49,203 bases of DNA from an uncultured Acidimicrobiales bacterium (GTDB lineage: Bacteria > Actinomycetota > Acidimicrobiia > Acidimicrobiales > SHLQ01): NCBI GenBank assembly GCA_905479685.1, contig CAJQNJ010000016.1:1-49203 (forward strand). Reading direction: 5' to 3'. Positions within the stretch are counted from its first letter, which is position 1. The number at the start of each line of letters is the position of its first letter. Below, piece after piece: positions 16,799 through 26,248 of this stretch. The position numbers were made by a program, and so were the translations under genes. The notes below the pieces were generated by a model, which worked only from the letters and a program-made list of their open reading frames with translations, was not told the DNA's origin and searched no databases.

Positions 16799-17311
16799 TC
16801 AGCGGGGGCTGGTCAGGGCCAGAAGCTTGTCCGCGGCCTCACGTCCAGCGATCGGCAGGTCCTCGGCCTGGAGCAGCCCGATCTGCTTCAGGATCGACGC
16901 CTGATCCCAGTAGATGTGCTCGTAGGAGATCTTGTCGTCCTCGACTCCCACGATGACCACGAAGATCACCGACACCGGATGACCCGTCGGTTCGACGCCG
17001 GGCAAGATGTGATTCATCTGGTGCGTGTGCGTGAACGAAATCACGAGTTCGTCCACGAGACGATGTTCGCCATGGGTTCGCGAGATCGTCTCGAACGTCG
17101 CATCGGGCGGGAAGAACTGACCGATCAGATCATTGGCGTAGAAGTCACGTACGCCGTCCTTTCCCTCACCCCCGGTCATGCTGGGTCCATTGAGGATGTG
17201 CGGGTTCTCCGACATCGTGGCCATGGTCTCGTCGAGGTCCCCGGCCAACTCTGCGTCCATGTGCCGTCCGAAAACGGCGTCCATCGTCTGCGCTCTGCTG
17301 CTGTCATGCAT
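16799..17311 (-). CDS. SnoaL/NTF2-like fold protein
   Basis: A 170-residue small alpha/beta-barrel-type protein. The N-terminal helix and loop (HMDAELAGDLDETMATMSENPHI) and the SFTHTHQMNHILPG and ISYEHIYWDQASILKQIGLL segments match the SnoaL-like polyketide cyclase/NTF2-like group, which mostly comprises uncharacterised enzymes or ligand-binding proteins. GGAGGAGG lies 6 bases before ATG 17311, so this start is preferred to the adjacent GTG 17314. No operon partner is evident. Confidence 0.75.
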   Translation of the reverse strand: MHDSSRAQTMDAVFGRHMDAELAGDLDETMATMSENPHILNGPSMTGGEGKDGVRDFYANDLIGQFFPPDATFETISRTHGEHRLVDELVISFTHTHQMNHILPGVEPTGHPVSVIFVVIVGVEDDKISYEHIYWDQASILKQIGLLQAEDLPIAGREAADKLLALTSPR

Positions 17312-17408
17312 CACGTTCCTCCTCCGAGTAGCTGATTGCCTGATGCTAGCTGCAGACGGGCAGGGTGTGGCTTGCCGTATCGAAGCAGAAGCCCTGACAT
17401 CGCGCGGG

Positions 17409-17843
17409 TCAGACAGCCGATGACGGCCGCTGCGGCGTGGATGTCATGGTGGTGGCAACACCTGGCCGGTTGCTGGATCTCGGCGCTGTGAGTCTGTAGG
17501 ACTCTTCGATGAGCTCGGCCACTTCGGTCCAGTCGGTCGAGTCGTCGAGATCCACACCGATCCAGCCCGAAGGGCCCAGGTACGCCGGCACATACACGCG
17601 TGCGTCCGACAGCAGAGCATGACGCTCATCTTCGTCGGGCAGCACGACAATCGAATGCGGATTCTGGACCCAGGTCCCATCCACCTTCAGCGAGCCGCCA
17701 AAATACGCGAACACTTTCTTGGTGTAGAAAGCGGGACGGCCATGCGAGATCTTCTCCGCAGACTCTGGCAAGGAGCCCGCTAGTTCACGAACTCGCGCGA
17801 GGTACGGGTCCTCCTCGTCGAACATCATCGGATGAGCGTTCAC
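17409..17843 (-). CDS. MmcQ/YjbR-family protein
   Basis: A 144-residue cytoplasmic protein with the YjbR/CyaY-like layout: an early SLPESAEKISHGRPAFYTKKVFAYF stretch, a central GSLKVDGTWVQNPHSIVVL strand, and DARVYVPAYLGPSGWIGVDLDD near the end. Family members are often annotated as DNA-binding, but their role is not settled. GTG 17843 is preferred because AAGAGGGG sits about 5 bases upstream; ATG 17828 in the same frame is the alternative. The last ~25 residues are low-complexity. Confidence 0.75.
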   Translation of the reverse strand: MNAHPMMFDEEDPYLARVRELAGSLPESAEKISHGRPAFYTKKVFAYFGGSLKVDGTWVQNPHSIVVLPDEDERHALLSDARVYVPAYLGPSGWIGVDLDDSTDWTEVAELIEESYRLTAPRSSNRPGVATTMTSTPQRPSSAV

Positions 17844-17983
17844 CACAACCCCTCTTGTCGGACATGACACGTTCTCGGATTGTCTCGATATTGCCACGTC
17901 AACGCGCTCTTTGGCTTCTCGTGTCCGTTGGGCGGAGGCTGGCGCTCACATCGCGCAAGTTCCGCAGAGATTTCAGGTATCGA

Positions 17984-18334
17984 TCAGATCTCTCCGCCGT
18001 CGAGCTCGTCCATGTCCCATGCACCCACAGAGATTGCATCTGGGTTGCCGTGGTCCTCGATGCAACGTTCGGGCAACGGAACGACTTCGCCGAGCCGAAC
18101 TCGATCCCGATCGCTGATGAAAAGACTCGGAGGAATGGCTCGTTCGGTATCCATCGAGCGCAGGTAGGCGCCGCCATCTCGTTCGAGAAGGTCCCACGCA
18201 CTCGAGAACGAATTGCCGGTCGCTCCGACGATGCCACGAGCTGTGGCGAACGTGCTTTTGTCGTTACCCATGGCCTTCCGACCTGCAGATCGCGCACGAG
18301 CTTCAAGCCAGAACTCTTTGCACCACTTGCGCAT
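17984..18334 (-). CDS. Uncharacterised 116-residue protein
   Basis: I do not recognise this protein. It begins MRKWCKEFWLEARARSAGRK, has a basic N-terminus and an acidic C-terminus, and contains no membrane segment or known motif. Support for coding: GAAAGGG 8-10 bases before ATG 18334, a continuous frame, and a gap between flanking genes that it fills. It is divergent from the MFS gene, with about 80 bases between their starts. Confidence 0.55.
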   Translation of the reverse strand: MRKWCKEFWLEARARSAGRKAMGNDKSTFATARGIVGATGNSFSSAWDLLERDGGAYLRSMDTERAIPPSLFISDRDRVRLGEVVPLPERCIEDHGNPDAISVGAWDMDELDGGEI

Positions 18335-18415
18335 CGACCGACCCTTTCGTAGCTCGCCGCTGTTGTTCCATGATAGAGGAAACTTGCTTTCGTTGAATGG
18401 CCGTATGGTGCGTGG

Positions 18416-19588
18416 GTGCGCGCAAGGCTCGCCGGGTTCTCCGGAATGCTCATCATCACCATGATGATGTCGACTGTCGTCTTCTTTGCGCTGGCGGTTG
18501 TTGCATCCGAACTTCAGGACGAATTCTCGATCTCCAAGCTGCAGATCGGCCTGCTCGGCGCGATAAACACCGGTGTGGGCAGCTTGCTTGCGCCCCTCAG
18601 CGGGCGGATGAGCGACGCGCTCGGTGGTCGACGAGCAATGGCCGCTGTACTGCTGGTCTCTGGCTTCTCGGCGATCTTGGTCGCACTGGCACAAAGTTAT
18701 GCATTTCTACTTCTGGCCATGGGAATCGCCGGACTCGCGCAGGGTCTGGGCAACCCATCGACCAACCGGGCAATCGCAACGGGAATACCGACAGCCCAGC
18801 GAGGCATTGTGACCGGCATCAAACAGTCGGGCGTCCAACTGGCCGTGTTCACCGCCGGTTTCTTGATGCCGTGGATCACGAACAATTACGGCTGGCGTGC
18901 AGGAGTTTGGATGATCGCAGGCCTTTCGTTCATTGCACTGCTCGGTGTCATTCTGATCACCGAACTGCCACTGGACTCTGTGCATGGTGCAGGGTCGACC
19001 TCCGAGGCCAAATCGGACCGCCTTCCCATCTTTGTCACGCAGGTCGCCATCTTCGGGTTTCTCCTCGGAACGATCGGGGGTGGGATCGGTCGATTCCTTC
19101 CTTTGTTCGCCGAGGAGGCCGCAGGATTGACCGCAGCTGATGCCGGTCGCGTATTCGGCCTCCAAGGGCTCGTTGCCATCCCGACCCGCATCGTTTCGGG
19201 CATTCTGCTGGACAGAGGTGTGCCCGCTCGACGGATGTTGTTCATGATGGCGCTTGGCGGCTCCGTCGCCGTCACGTTGATGTGGCTCGCGAGCATCGGA
19301 TCGCCGCCCTACCTCTGGATGGGTACCGTCCTCGCGGGAATGACACTCGGGTCGTGGAACACTGCAGCCAACCTGTCGATGGTGCGCGAACGGACCAACG
19401 CGGGCAAAGCATCCGGGCGACTCATCATGGGCTTCTTGCTCGGCACCACCCTCGGTGGACCGATCGTTGGCTGGTCGATCGACGAGTTCGACAGCTACAC
19501 ACCGGCTTGGCTCGCCAGCGCGGCCCTGGCGCTCGTGGGCGCTGCCGTCATCTACCACCAGCCCGCTGAACACGATCGTTCGACGTGA
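18416..19588 (+). CDS. Major facilitator superfamily transporter
   Basis: A 390-residue membrane protein with about twelve hydrophobic helices. The loop between helices 2 and 3 reads GRMSDALGGRR, the MFS motif A. GTG 18416 is used as the start, leaving about ten residues before helix 1; the ribosome site is poor. It resembles CynX/NarK-like or organic acid exporters in general layout, but the substrate is not predictable. The fdhD gene follows 22 bases after its stop and may share the transcript. Confidence 0.9.
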   Translation: MRARLAGFSGMLIITMMMSTVVFFALAVVASELQDEFSISKLQIGLLGAINTGVGSLLAPLSGRMSDALGGRRAMAAVLLVSGFSAILVALAQSYAFLLLAMGIAGLAQGLGNPSTNRAIATGIPTAQRGIVTGIKQSGVQLAVFTAGFLMPWITNNYGWRAGVWMIAGLSFIALLGVILITELPLDSVHGAGSTSEAKSDRLPIFVTQVAIFGFLLGTIGGGIGRFLPLFAEEAAGLTAADAGRVFGLQGLVAIPTRIVSGILLDRGVPARRMLFMMALGGSVAVTLMWLASIGSPPYLWMGTVLAGMTLGSWNTAANLSMVRERTNAGKASGRLIMGFLLGTTLGGPIVGWSIDEFDSYTPAWLASAALALVGAAVIYHQPAEHDRST

Positions 19589-19610
19589 GGCATCGCTACC
19601 ATTGTGGACA

Positions 19611-20402
19611 GTGCCAAATCGAAAGCAACGGGGACGAACCCGCCGTGTCTTCGTCCAGCGTCATGGGCCTGAGGGCCACAGACGGCGCCCAGACGAGCTC
19701 ATCGTCGAAGAGCCGTTGTCCATTCAACTCGACGGCACGTTGGTGGCCACCACGATGCGGACACCGGGGAACGACTACGAGCTTGCAGTCGGGTTTCTCC
19801 ACGCCGAGGGAATGCTCGCAGGGGCGCCCGTGACTTCGGTTCGATATTGCGCTGACGGTTCGGCTGTCGACAGCCAATTCAACATCGTGACGGTGGAAAC
19901 CAACGGCAAGGCACCGACGCCAACGCCGCGCCTCGGCTCGACGACATCATCATGTGGCATCTGCGGCGCCGACGCCATCGACGAACTGACGACCCGCCTC
20001 GAACCCCTGACCGCTGAGCCGTTCGATCCGTTGCTTCTTGCCGATGTTGCCGATCGGGTGCGGTCCGAACAGGAACTGTTCGACAAGACTGGCGCCGTCC
20101 ATGCTGCGGCGGCCTTCAACCGCGCCGGATCGATCATCTCGGTCCGTGAAGACATCGGAAGGCACAATGCGGTTGACAAGATAGTCGGTCGCATGATCAT
20201 CGATGGCGAGGAACCCCAGGGTCAACTCGGGCTCTACGTCAGCGGTCGTGCAAGTTTCGAGATCGTACAAAAGGCATGGGCTGGTGGCTTCGGCACCGTG
20301 GTTTCAGTGAGCGCCCCGTCCGCGCTCGCCGCGGAAACAGCCGCTGCAGGAAACCTCCAGCTTGCAGGATTCATACGCAACGGCGAGATCAACGTCTACT
20401 AA
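19611..20402 (+). CDS. fdhD: Formate dehydrogenase accessory sulfurtransferase FdhD
   Basis: A 263-residue protein with the FdhD domain: EEPLSIQLDG, MRTPGNDYELAVGFLHAEGM, the cysteine pair in SSCGICGADAID, TGAVHAAAAF, and REDIGRHNAVDKIVG. FdhD moves sulfur from a cysteine desulfurase to the molybdenum cofactor, a step needed by formate dehydrogenases and relatives. GTG 19611 gives a protein of normal length; no upstream ATG gives a sensible N-terminus. It follows an MFS gene, not a molybdoenzyme gene. The nearest candidate client is the molybdopterin oxidoreductase at the left edge of the window. Confidence 0.9.
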   Translation: MPNRKQRGRTRRVFVQRHGPEGHRRRPDELIVEEPLSIQLDGTLVATTMRTPGNDYELAVGFLHAEGMLAGAPVTSVRYCADGSAVDSQFNIVTVETNGKAPTPTPRLGSTTSSCGICGADAIDELTTRLEPLTAEPFDPLLLADVADRVRSEQELFDKTGAVHAAAAFNRAGSIISVREDIGRHNAVDKIVGRMIIDGEEPQGQLGLYVSGRASFEIVQKAWAGGFGTVVSVSAPSALAAETAAAGNLQLAGFIRNGEINVY

Positions 20403-20427
20403 CCCAAACGTTGACCCCTATGGCGTT

Positions 20428-21153
20428 TCAAGTCGCGGTGATGTCCTCGTACTTGTATCCGAGGCCTCGTATCGTGACGATTCTGCTGGGGTTTTGGGGG
20501 TCAAGTTCGATCCTCGATCGCAACCGTTTCACGTGCACGTCCAGGGTCTTGGTGTCGCCGACATAGTCGGTACCCCACACACGATCGATCAGTACATCTC
20601 GAGTCAATACGCGACCAGCGTTGTCCATCAAGAGAGCGAGCAGGTCAAACTCCTTGAGCGGAAGGGTCTCTTTGACTCCCCGTACCCAGACCTCATGCCG
20701 GTCGGCATCGACGGTCACATCGCCCACCCGGATCGGTTCCACGGGCATGTCCTCGGGTTCTGTCGATGACCGATTCGCGCTCGCTTCATCGAAGCGTCTC
20801 ATGACGGCACGCATTCTGGCCACGAGCTCGCGTAGTCGATACGGCTTCGTGACGTAGTCGTCAGCGCCAACTTCGAGCCCGACAACCATGTCCAATTCTT
20901 CACCCTTGGCGCTGACCATGATGATCGGCACGTTCGACTTCACCCGGATCGCCCGACAGACATCGATGCCAGAGAGCGCGGGCAACATCACGTCGAGAAG
21001 CACGATGTCGGGCTGTACCTCATCGAATCGGCGCAACGCGTCAGCGCCATCGGAAGCAACGGTGACGACGAATCCCTCACGTCCAAGTCCCAGGGTCAGC
21101 GCCTCAGCAAAACTCGGTTCGTCCTCGACGACCAGGACAGACGTGTCAGGCAT
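20428..21153 (-). CDS. phoB: OmpR/PhoB-type response regulator (RegX3-like)
   Basis: A 241-residue regulator: receiver domain with acidic pocket VVEDE, phosphoacceptor Asp54 (LLDVMLP) and Lys in YVTKPY; then an OmpR-type winged helix (LPLKEFDLLALLMDNAGRVLTRDVLIDRVWG, LDVHVKRLRSRIE, IRGLGYKYE). It is the last gene of the pst-pho cluster and overlaps the kinase gene by 8 bases. It should control the phosphate regulon, with the Pho box ahead of pstS as its obvious target. The stop lies 25 bases from that of fdhD, converging. Confidence 0.92.
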   Translation of the reverse strand: MPDTSVLVVEDEPSFAEALTLGLGREGFVVTVASDGADALRRFDEVQPDIVLLDVMLPALSGIDVCRAIRVKSNVPIIMVSAKGEELDMVVGLEVGADDYVTKPYRLRELVARMRAVMRRFDEASANRSSTEPEDMPVEPIRVGDVTVDADRHEVWVRGVKETLPLKEFDLLALLMDNAGRVLTRDVLIDRVWGTDYVGDTKTLDVHVKRLRSRIELDPQNPSRIVTIRGLGYKYEDITAT

Positions 21154-22396
21154 CGAATTCTCGTGGTGGCCGTTCGCTCATCCCGACTCTCTGTCGATGG
21201 TGTTCGGGAGCACCTGACATGGGCAAGATCATCGAGAACGTCGAGCCCACGCCTTCATGCGAGGTCAGCTCGACCCGACCGCCGTGGTTGAAGGCAACAT
21301 TGCGAACGATGGACAACCCGAGGCCAGCACCACCGGTTGTTCCGGCTCGGCCCCGGTCGACTCGATAGAACCGTTCGAACACCCGATCGACATCGCGTTG
21401 CGGTATTCCGATACCGCTGTCTTCCACGACAACCGCCACTTCGCCGCCATGTGCGACCACTCGCACACTGACTGTTCCACGCTCGTCTGTGTACTTGACT
21501 GCATTGCTCAACAGGTTCGTGACCGCAGAGATGAGTTGTTCTCGATGCCCAAGAATCTCAGGAGCATCATGGAGGTCGAGTACGAAGGAGATGTTCTTGG
21601 CTTCGGCTGCGGCCCGAACCGCAGCGGCACTTTCTTCGACAACCAAACCCAGGTCGAGGATTACCGGCTGCGCGTCGATCCCACCTTCGATTCGGCTGAG
21701 GTCGAGCAGTTCGTCGACGAGCCAGGCAAGCCGATCCGATTCGATCTGTATTCGATCAAGGAACGTCTTGATCACGTCGGCATCACTCTCATCCTGAAGC
21801 GTTTCGGCCAGGAGGCTCATGGCGCCAACGGGTGTGCGGAGTTCATGACTTACGTTGGCCACGAAGTCTCGACGGACTCTGTCGAGCCGTTGTTGCTCGC
21901 TGATGTCATCGACCAACACAACAGCGCCGAGCAGTTCGCCGGCCTCGACGAGTGGGCTTCCAACGATCAGAAGCACGCGTTCAGGCGGACCATGAAGCCG
22001 AAGTTCCTCATCGGTCGTCTCACCAACGAGTGCGTCCTGGAGCTGCGCGTGGATCACATTCTCGATGAGTGCGTCTCCGTGGCGGCCAGCCGCATATGGC
22101 TGCGCCAGCGTGTTGCGCAGGAGTTCGACGCCATCAGCATCGACCAGAACCGCCCCCGTGCTCAGCGCGTCGAAGGCAACGGTGATTCGTCTCGCCATGT
22201 CATCGGACTCGTCGGAGTGAAGCAGGTTTGCGAGTCGGTCCAGTGCCGCATCGACCGACGAAGGGTCCGACTGTGTGTCTCCCGCTGTCTCCAGTGTGCG
22301 CTGCAATTTCTTCAGGATCTTGCGCTCACGCTGCTGGTTCGAGAACAGGAGGATACCGAGGACAATGATCAGGACCAGGCTGATGAACGACCACAT
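21146..22396 (-). CDS. phoR: Phosphate sensor histidine kinase (PhoR/SenX3-like)
   Basis: A 416-residue kinase with one N-terminal membrane helix (residues ~3-20), a PAS-like region (~65-165), a HisKA domain with His184 in VANVSHELRTP, and a HATPase domain (LLSNAVKYTDERG, VEDSGIGIPQRDVDRVFERFYR, GGAGLGLSIV). The absence of a large extracellular loop matches SenX3/PhoR, which sense phosphate through PstSCAB and PhoU. ATG 22396 lies 4 bases after the phoU stop; an ATG at 22438 in the same frame would overlap phoU by 38 bases and place 16 polar residues before the helix, so it is less likely. Confidence 0.9.
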   Translation of the reverse strand: MWSFISLVLIIVLGILLFSNQQRERKILKKLQRTLETAGDTQSDPSSVDAALDRLANLLHSDESDDMARRITVAFDALSTGAVLVDADGVELLRNTLAQPYAAGRHGDALIENVIHAQLQDALVGETTDEELRLHGPPERVLLIVGSPLVEAGELLGAVVLVDDISEQQRLDRVRRDFVANVSHELRTPVGAMSLLAETLQDESDADVIKTFLDRIQIESDRLAWLVDELLDLSRIEGGIDAQPVILDLGLVVEESAAAVRAAAEAKNISFVLDLHDAPEILGHREQLISAVTNLLSNAVKYTDERGTVSVRVVAHGGEVAVVVEDSGIGIPQRDVDRVFERFYRVDRGRAGTTGGAGLGLSIVRNVAFNHGGRVELTSHEGVGSTFSMILPMSGAPEHHRQRVGMSERPPREFDA

Positions 22397-22400
22397 CGAC

Positions 22401-23141
22401 TTATTCCATCTCGCCTTCAGCCAGCTTGGACGCTTCACTCTCGATGGTGTCGTGGAGCTCAGTGGTCAACTCGTCTCGAACCTCACGCTCAGGCGACGCT
22501 CCGGTCACCATGTAGAGCACACGCTCTCCAATGTTCACGGCATGATCCCCGATGCGTTCGTAGAACCGGGCAATGAGCGCGAGTTGCACGGTTTCCTGTA
22601 GCAGGATCTCGCCGTTCTGGTGTGCGTTGAAGATCGCTTCGATGAACTCGATCTGCAGGTCATCGAGTCGATCATCGATGTCGGGAAGCGCGGCGGCCAG
22701 AGCAACGTGGCGTTCAGCGTACGCGTCGACCGAGAGGCGAGTGAGGCGCGTGGCCTCTTCGCTCATCGACGTGATGAGGCCTCGAAGTATCGGAGAAAGA
22801 GTCATGCCGTAACTTCGACGAAGACCTTTGCAGATGTTGACAGCGAGATCTCCCGAGCGTTCGTACTCACCATTGATCTTCATCGCAGTGACGATCGAGC
22901 GCATGTCTGATGCCATGGGCTGTTGCAGCGCGATCAAGGCATAACAGCGCTCTTCGATCTCCACCGACAACAGGTCGAGATCGACGTCGTGCTGGATGAC
23001 CTCTTGCGCGATTTCGAGGTTGTTGTCGATGAGCGCTTCGGTCGCCAGCGGAATCGCTTCGGTGACATGGGCTGCGAGTGTCACGATCAAATCGCGGACC
23101 GCGTCGAGTTCTTCGTGGAAACTGCCCCTGAGCTCAACCAT
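22401..23141 (-). CDS. phoU: Phosphate transport accessory/regulatory protein PhoU
   Basis: A 246-residue all-helical protein with two PhoU repeats. ALIALQQPMASDMRSIVTAMKINGEYERSGDLAVNI and its second copy (LIARFYERIGDHAVNIGERVLYMV) contain the E/D-x3-D-x-A-N metal-cluster motifs. It connects Pst transporter activity with the PhoR kinase and limits phosphate uptake. ATG 23141 has a GGGGGAGAG ribosome site, ruling out the in-frame ATG at 23270 inside pstB. The C-terminus is extended by ~20 acidic residues. Confidence 0.93.
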   Translation of the reverse strand: MVELRGSFHEELDAVRDLIVTLAAHVTEAIPLATEALIDNNLEIAQEVIQHDVDLDLLSVEIEERCYALIALQQPMASDMRSIVTAMKINGEYERSGDLAVNICKGLRRSYGMTLSPILRGLITSMSEEATRLTRLSVDAYAERHVALAAALPDIDDRLDDLQIEFIEAIFNAHQNGEILLQETVQLALIARFYERIGDHAVNIGERVLYMVTGASPEREVRDELTTELHDTIESEASKLAEGEME

Positions 23142-23154
23142 ATGGCTCTCCCCC

Positions 23155-24051
23155 TCAGCCGAATCGGCCAGTGATGTAGTTCTCGGTCCGCTCATCGTCG
23201 GGGTTCGAGAACAGTTTATCTGTAGTGGCGTATTCGATGAGCAAGCCCGTGCGTCGATCGCTTGATTCATCGACCTCGACTGAAAAGAACGCCGTTCGGT
23301 CCGACACGCGGGCCGCCTGTTGCATGTTGTGCGTCACGATGAGGATCGTGTATTCATCCTTGATCTCCTCCATCAGTTCTTCGATCCGTGACGTGGCGAT
23401 CGGATCGAGGGCCGAGCAAGGTTCATCCATGAGCAGCACCTCTGGGTCGACCGCGATCGCCCGGGCAATACTGAGACGTTGTTGCTGTCCTCCGGACAGA
23501 CCTATGGCGGATTCACGAAGACGATCCTTGACCTCATCCCAGAGCGCCGCCTTCCTCAGGCTGTTTTCGACCACATCGTCGAGCCCACGCTTGCGACCAG
23601 CGACGCGCGGACCGTACGCCACGTTGTCATAGACGCTCTTCGGGAACGGATTCGGCTTTTGGAAAACCATGCCGATCCGCCGGCGAACCTCCACGGGGTC
23701 AACTCGTTCGTCGTAGAGGTCGACGCCGCGGTACAACAGGTTGCCCTCCACTCGAGCCGTTGGGATCAAGTCGTTCATTCGGTTGAACGACCGAAGAACA
23801 GTCGACTTCCCGCAACCAGAGGGGCCGATCAGTGCGGTGATCTCGTTGCGCTTGATCAACATGTTGACATCGCGTACCGCGCGGAACTGGCCGTAGAAGA
23901 CGCTCAGGGCTGAGACATCGAACACCAGGTCCTCGGCCGGAAACTCGTCGTGATCGTCGCCCTCCGAGGAGACAGACGCTTCCGGTGCTTCGCCAGGGCT
24001 CACACGCATGCCTTTCAAGATTGATTTGTCAGAGGGTTTCAGATTGACCAT
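23155..24051 (-). CDS. pstB: Phosphate ABC transporter ATP-binding protein PstB
   Basis: An ABC ATPase of about 298 residues. Walker A is [10 protein letters not shown] (about residues 75-84), the signature is [16 protein letters not shown], Walker B is [13 protein letters not shown], and THN-containing [16 protein letters not shown] is the switch. The phosphate-specific stretch SFNRMNDL follows Walker A. An acidic 40-45-residue N-terminal extension precedes the domain, longer than usual. ATG 24051 is 4 bases after the pstA stop with GCGGGGA as ribosome site; ATG 24075 would overlap pstA. Confidence 0.95.
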   Translation of the reverse strand: MVNLKPSDKSILKGMRVSPGEAPEASVSSEGDDHDEFPAEDLVFDVSALSVFYGQFRAVRDVNMLIKRNEITALIGPSGCGKSTVLRSFNRMNDLIPTARVEGNLLYRGVDLYDERVDPVEVRRRIGMVFQKPNPFPKSVYDNVAYGPRVAGRKRGLDDVVENSLRKAALWDEVKDRLRESAIGLSGGQQQRLSIARAIAVDPEVLLMDEPCSALDPIATSRIEELMEEIKDEYTILIVTHNMQQAARVSDRTAFFSVEVDESSDRRTGLLIEYATTDKLFSNPDDERTENYITGRFG

Positions 24052-24055
24052 CGAC

Positions 24056-25006
24056 CTATCCCCGCTTCTTCTCAAAATAGTTGCGCAGTAACACAGCCAC
24101 GGAATTCATGATGATCACGAGACCGAGCAGAACCACGATTGCGGCTCCTGCGGCGGCAGCGAAGCCATCGTCTCGCCCAGATTCTTGCACCCAACCCACG
24201 ATCACGATGGGCATCGCGGTGAAACGATCATCGAACTGGTCGAGCGTGAGGAACGACCCGTCGCGAGGGGCCAACCGACCTGTGATCGCGCCGACAAGGA
24301 TGAGCGGCGCAGCCTCGCCAACCGCACGCGACAGCGACAAGAGCGTGCCGGTCAAGATACCGGGTGCGGCGAATGGGAGAACCTGGCTCCGGACGACATC
24401 CCATTTCGTCGCGCCGACTCCATAGGCACTCTCGCGCAGACTCGAAGGAACAGCTCGTATTGCTTCGGCGGAGGTGATGACCACGATCGGAAGCACCAGA
24501 ATCGCAAGCGTGATGCCACCCGCGTACAGGGAGCTCTGCCCGTCGTTGGCTAGCTTCACGAACAGGAACAATCCGAGCAATCCGTACACAACCGAGGGGA
24601 CGCCGGCGAGGTTGCGAATCGCGATGTCCAGGGTCTTGGTGATCCAATTCTGAGGCGCGTATTCCTCCAAGTAGATGGCAGCCGAGATTCCGATCGGAAA
24701 TGCCAAAACTCCGACGAATACCGCAATCCAGAATGAACCAACAAGACCCTGGGAGATGCCCAACTTCTCGTCTTCGGACCGACTTCGCAATGTGCCTGAC
24801 CAAAAGTCACCAAAACGTTCGCTCAGGACCGACCAGCCGTCGTTGAGCACCTGGCCGAGTAGGACGAGGAGGATGAGAATACTCAGGCCAAGGGCCGCGA
24901 AGACCAGCACTCGAAAGCCCGAGCCCTTGAGATCTCGACCCTGGCGAAAGATCTCGTCCTCGACGCGGCGAGCCGCATTCGTGTCGCCAATCGTGGTGAA
25001 TGCCAT
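24056..25006 (-). CDS. pstA: Phosphate ABC transporter permease PstA
   Basis: A 316-residue permease with six predicted membrane helices and the inner-membrane EAA loop in the form [25 protein letters not shown]. The motifs [28 protein letters not shown] and [14 protein letters not shown] are characteristic of PstA. It pairs with PstC to form the phosphate channel energised by PstB. It lies 9 bases downstream of pstC in the same operon. Confidence 0.95.
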   Translation of the reverse strand: MAFTTIGDTNAARRVEDEIFRQGRDLKGSGFRVLVFAALGLSILILLVLLGQVLNDGWSVLSERFGDFWSGTLRSRSEDEKLGISQGLVGSFWIAVFVGVLAFPIGISAAIYLEEYAPQNWITKTLDIAIRNLAGVPSVVYGLLGLFLFVKLANDGQSSLYAGGITLAILVLPIVVITSAEAIRAVPSSLRESAYGVGATKWDVVRSQVLPFAAPGILTGTLLSLSRAVGEAAPLILVGAITGRLAPRDGSFLTLDQFDDRFTAMPIVIVGWVQESGRDDGFAAAAGAAIVVLLGLVIIMNSVAVLLRNYFEKKRG

Positions 25007-25015
25007 GGCGAGCTC

Positions 25016-26209
25016 CTAGTACTTCTCTCGCACGCGGTTCACGAACCGTCCGGCGAGCACGTTGAGGGTGAGCGTCAAGATGAACAGCACGAGGCCAACG
25101 AAATACAGGCTCTGGAAGGTGAGTCCCTCGCCGACCACGTTGTCGGTTCCGGTAGCAAGCGATGCCATGCCCGCTGTCATCGTGAGGCCACCGTCGAAGG
25201 GCGACGAGGTGAACAGCGCCGCATCGGCGGCTCCCCCTGCCATGAAGACGACCATGGTCTCGCCGAGTGCCCGACTGATCCCGATGATGAAGGCCGCCAC
25301 GATTCCCGAAACCGCTGCGGGAAGCACGACCTGAACCGTCGTGGTCATCTTGCGAGCGCCGAGCCCGGCAGATGCGTTGCGTAGCTCCTTGGGCACCGCA
25401 GCCAAGGCATCCTCGGAAACCGAGGCGACGAGTGGAATGGTCAAGATGCCGACACCCACAGCTGCGGCCGCAAGCTGTCCACTCCTCTTGACCGAGAAGA
25501 AGTCCTGCGATTCGGGATCGCCTGAGCCAGCAACGTCGTTGACCCACCAGATGAGCACCAGTGCCGTGGCGACGAGGGCGGTCAGGATCAGGACTCGCTT
25601 GATCTGCGTTGCCATGTCCGCGCCTGCCTCGCGCTGCACGAGCTTGCGAGCCCATGTCACGACGAAGGCGAGATACCCCACAATGACCACCGCACCGATG
25701 ACCAACCATCCGTTGCGGCCGATGCGTTCGATGACCTGCGGGCTGATGAAGAAGAGCGCAAAGAAACCAAGGACCACCGACGGCACACCTGCCAAGACCT
25801 CGAGGACCGGCTTCAGAAACGAGCGGGTTCGGCGGCTTGCGTACTCACTCAAGTAGATCGCCGAACCGAGACCGAGCGGGCCAGCGACCAACATGGCCAC
25901 AACGGTCACGATCAGCGACGACACCAACAACGTCGGCATGTCATAGAGCCCGTTGCGCGGGAACCACCCGTTCTGCCCCCAGGTCTTGGCCCACTCAACG
26001 CCGGTCATGAAGATCCAAGCTTCGCGAATCAGACTGAACACGATCAGTACGGAGATTACGATCGAGATGAAAGCGGCGCAGAGGAAGACACCTCGAATCG
26101 CCGCCTCCTTCCAAGCTCGACGTCGAGGTCCCGCAAGGGCCTCGACACTGAGTGGATCGCTCCGGAGATTCACGCCAATGGGGTCGGGCCAGGTGCTGAT
26201 ATCAGCCAT
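25016..26209 (-). CDS. pstC: Phosphate ABC transporter permease PstC with internal insertion
   Basis: A 397-residue permease, about 80-100 residues longer than typical PstC. The conserved blocks are present: [41 protein letters not shown], a degenerate EAA loop (NASAGLGARKMTTTVQVVLPAAVSGI) and SRALGETMVVFMAGG. Between GVPSVVLGFFALF and the next conserved helix is an insertion of roughly residues 170-245 with two extra hydrophobic segments (LVIGAVVIVGYLAFVV and VLILTALVATALVLIWWV) and a polar linker. The predicted helix count is therefore raised from six to about eight. Start and neighbours are otherwise standard; pstS lies 39 bases upstream. Confidence 0.93.
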   Translation of the reverse strand: MADISTWPDPIGVNLRSDPLSVEALAGPRRRAWKEAAIRGVFLCAAFISIVISVLIVFSLIREAWIFMTGVEWAKTWGQNGWFPRNGLYDMPTLLVSSLIVTVVAMLVAGPLGLGSAIYLSEYASRRTRSFLKPVLEVLAGVPSVVLGFFALFFISPQVIERIGRNGWLVIGAVVIVGYLAFVVTWARKLVQREAGADMATQIKRVLILTALVATALVLIWWVNDVAGSGDPESQDFFSVKRSGQLAAAAVGVGILTIPLVASVSEDALAAVPKELRNASAGLGARKMTTTVQVVLPAAVSGIVAAFIIGISRALGETMVVFMAGGAADAALFTSSPFDGGLTMTAGMASLATGTDNVVGEGLTFQSLYFVGLVLFILTLTLNVLAGRFVNRVREKY

Positions 26210-26248
26210 TTGTCGAAACCTACTCCCGGCATCGAGCGGTCACGGGGT

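Noticed and set aside
21257-22576. 439-codon plus-strand frame opposite phoR
   Set aside because: The opposite strand encodes an intact histidine kinase with all motifs; this frame has no family features.
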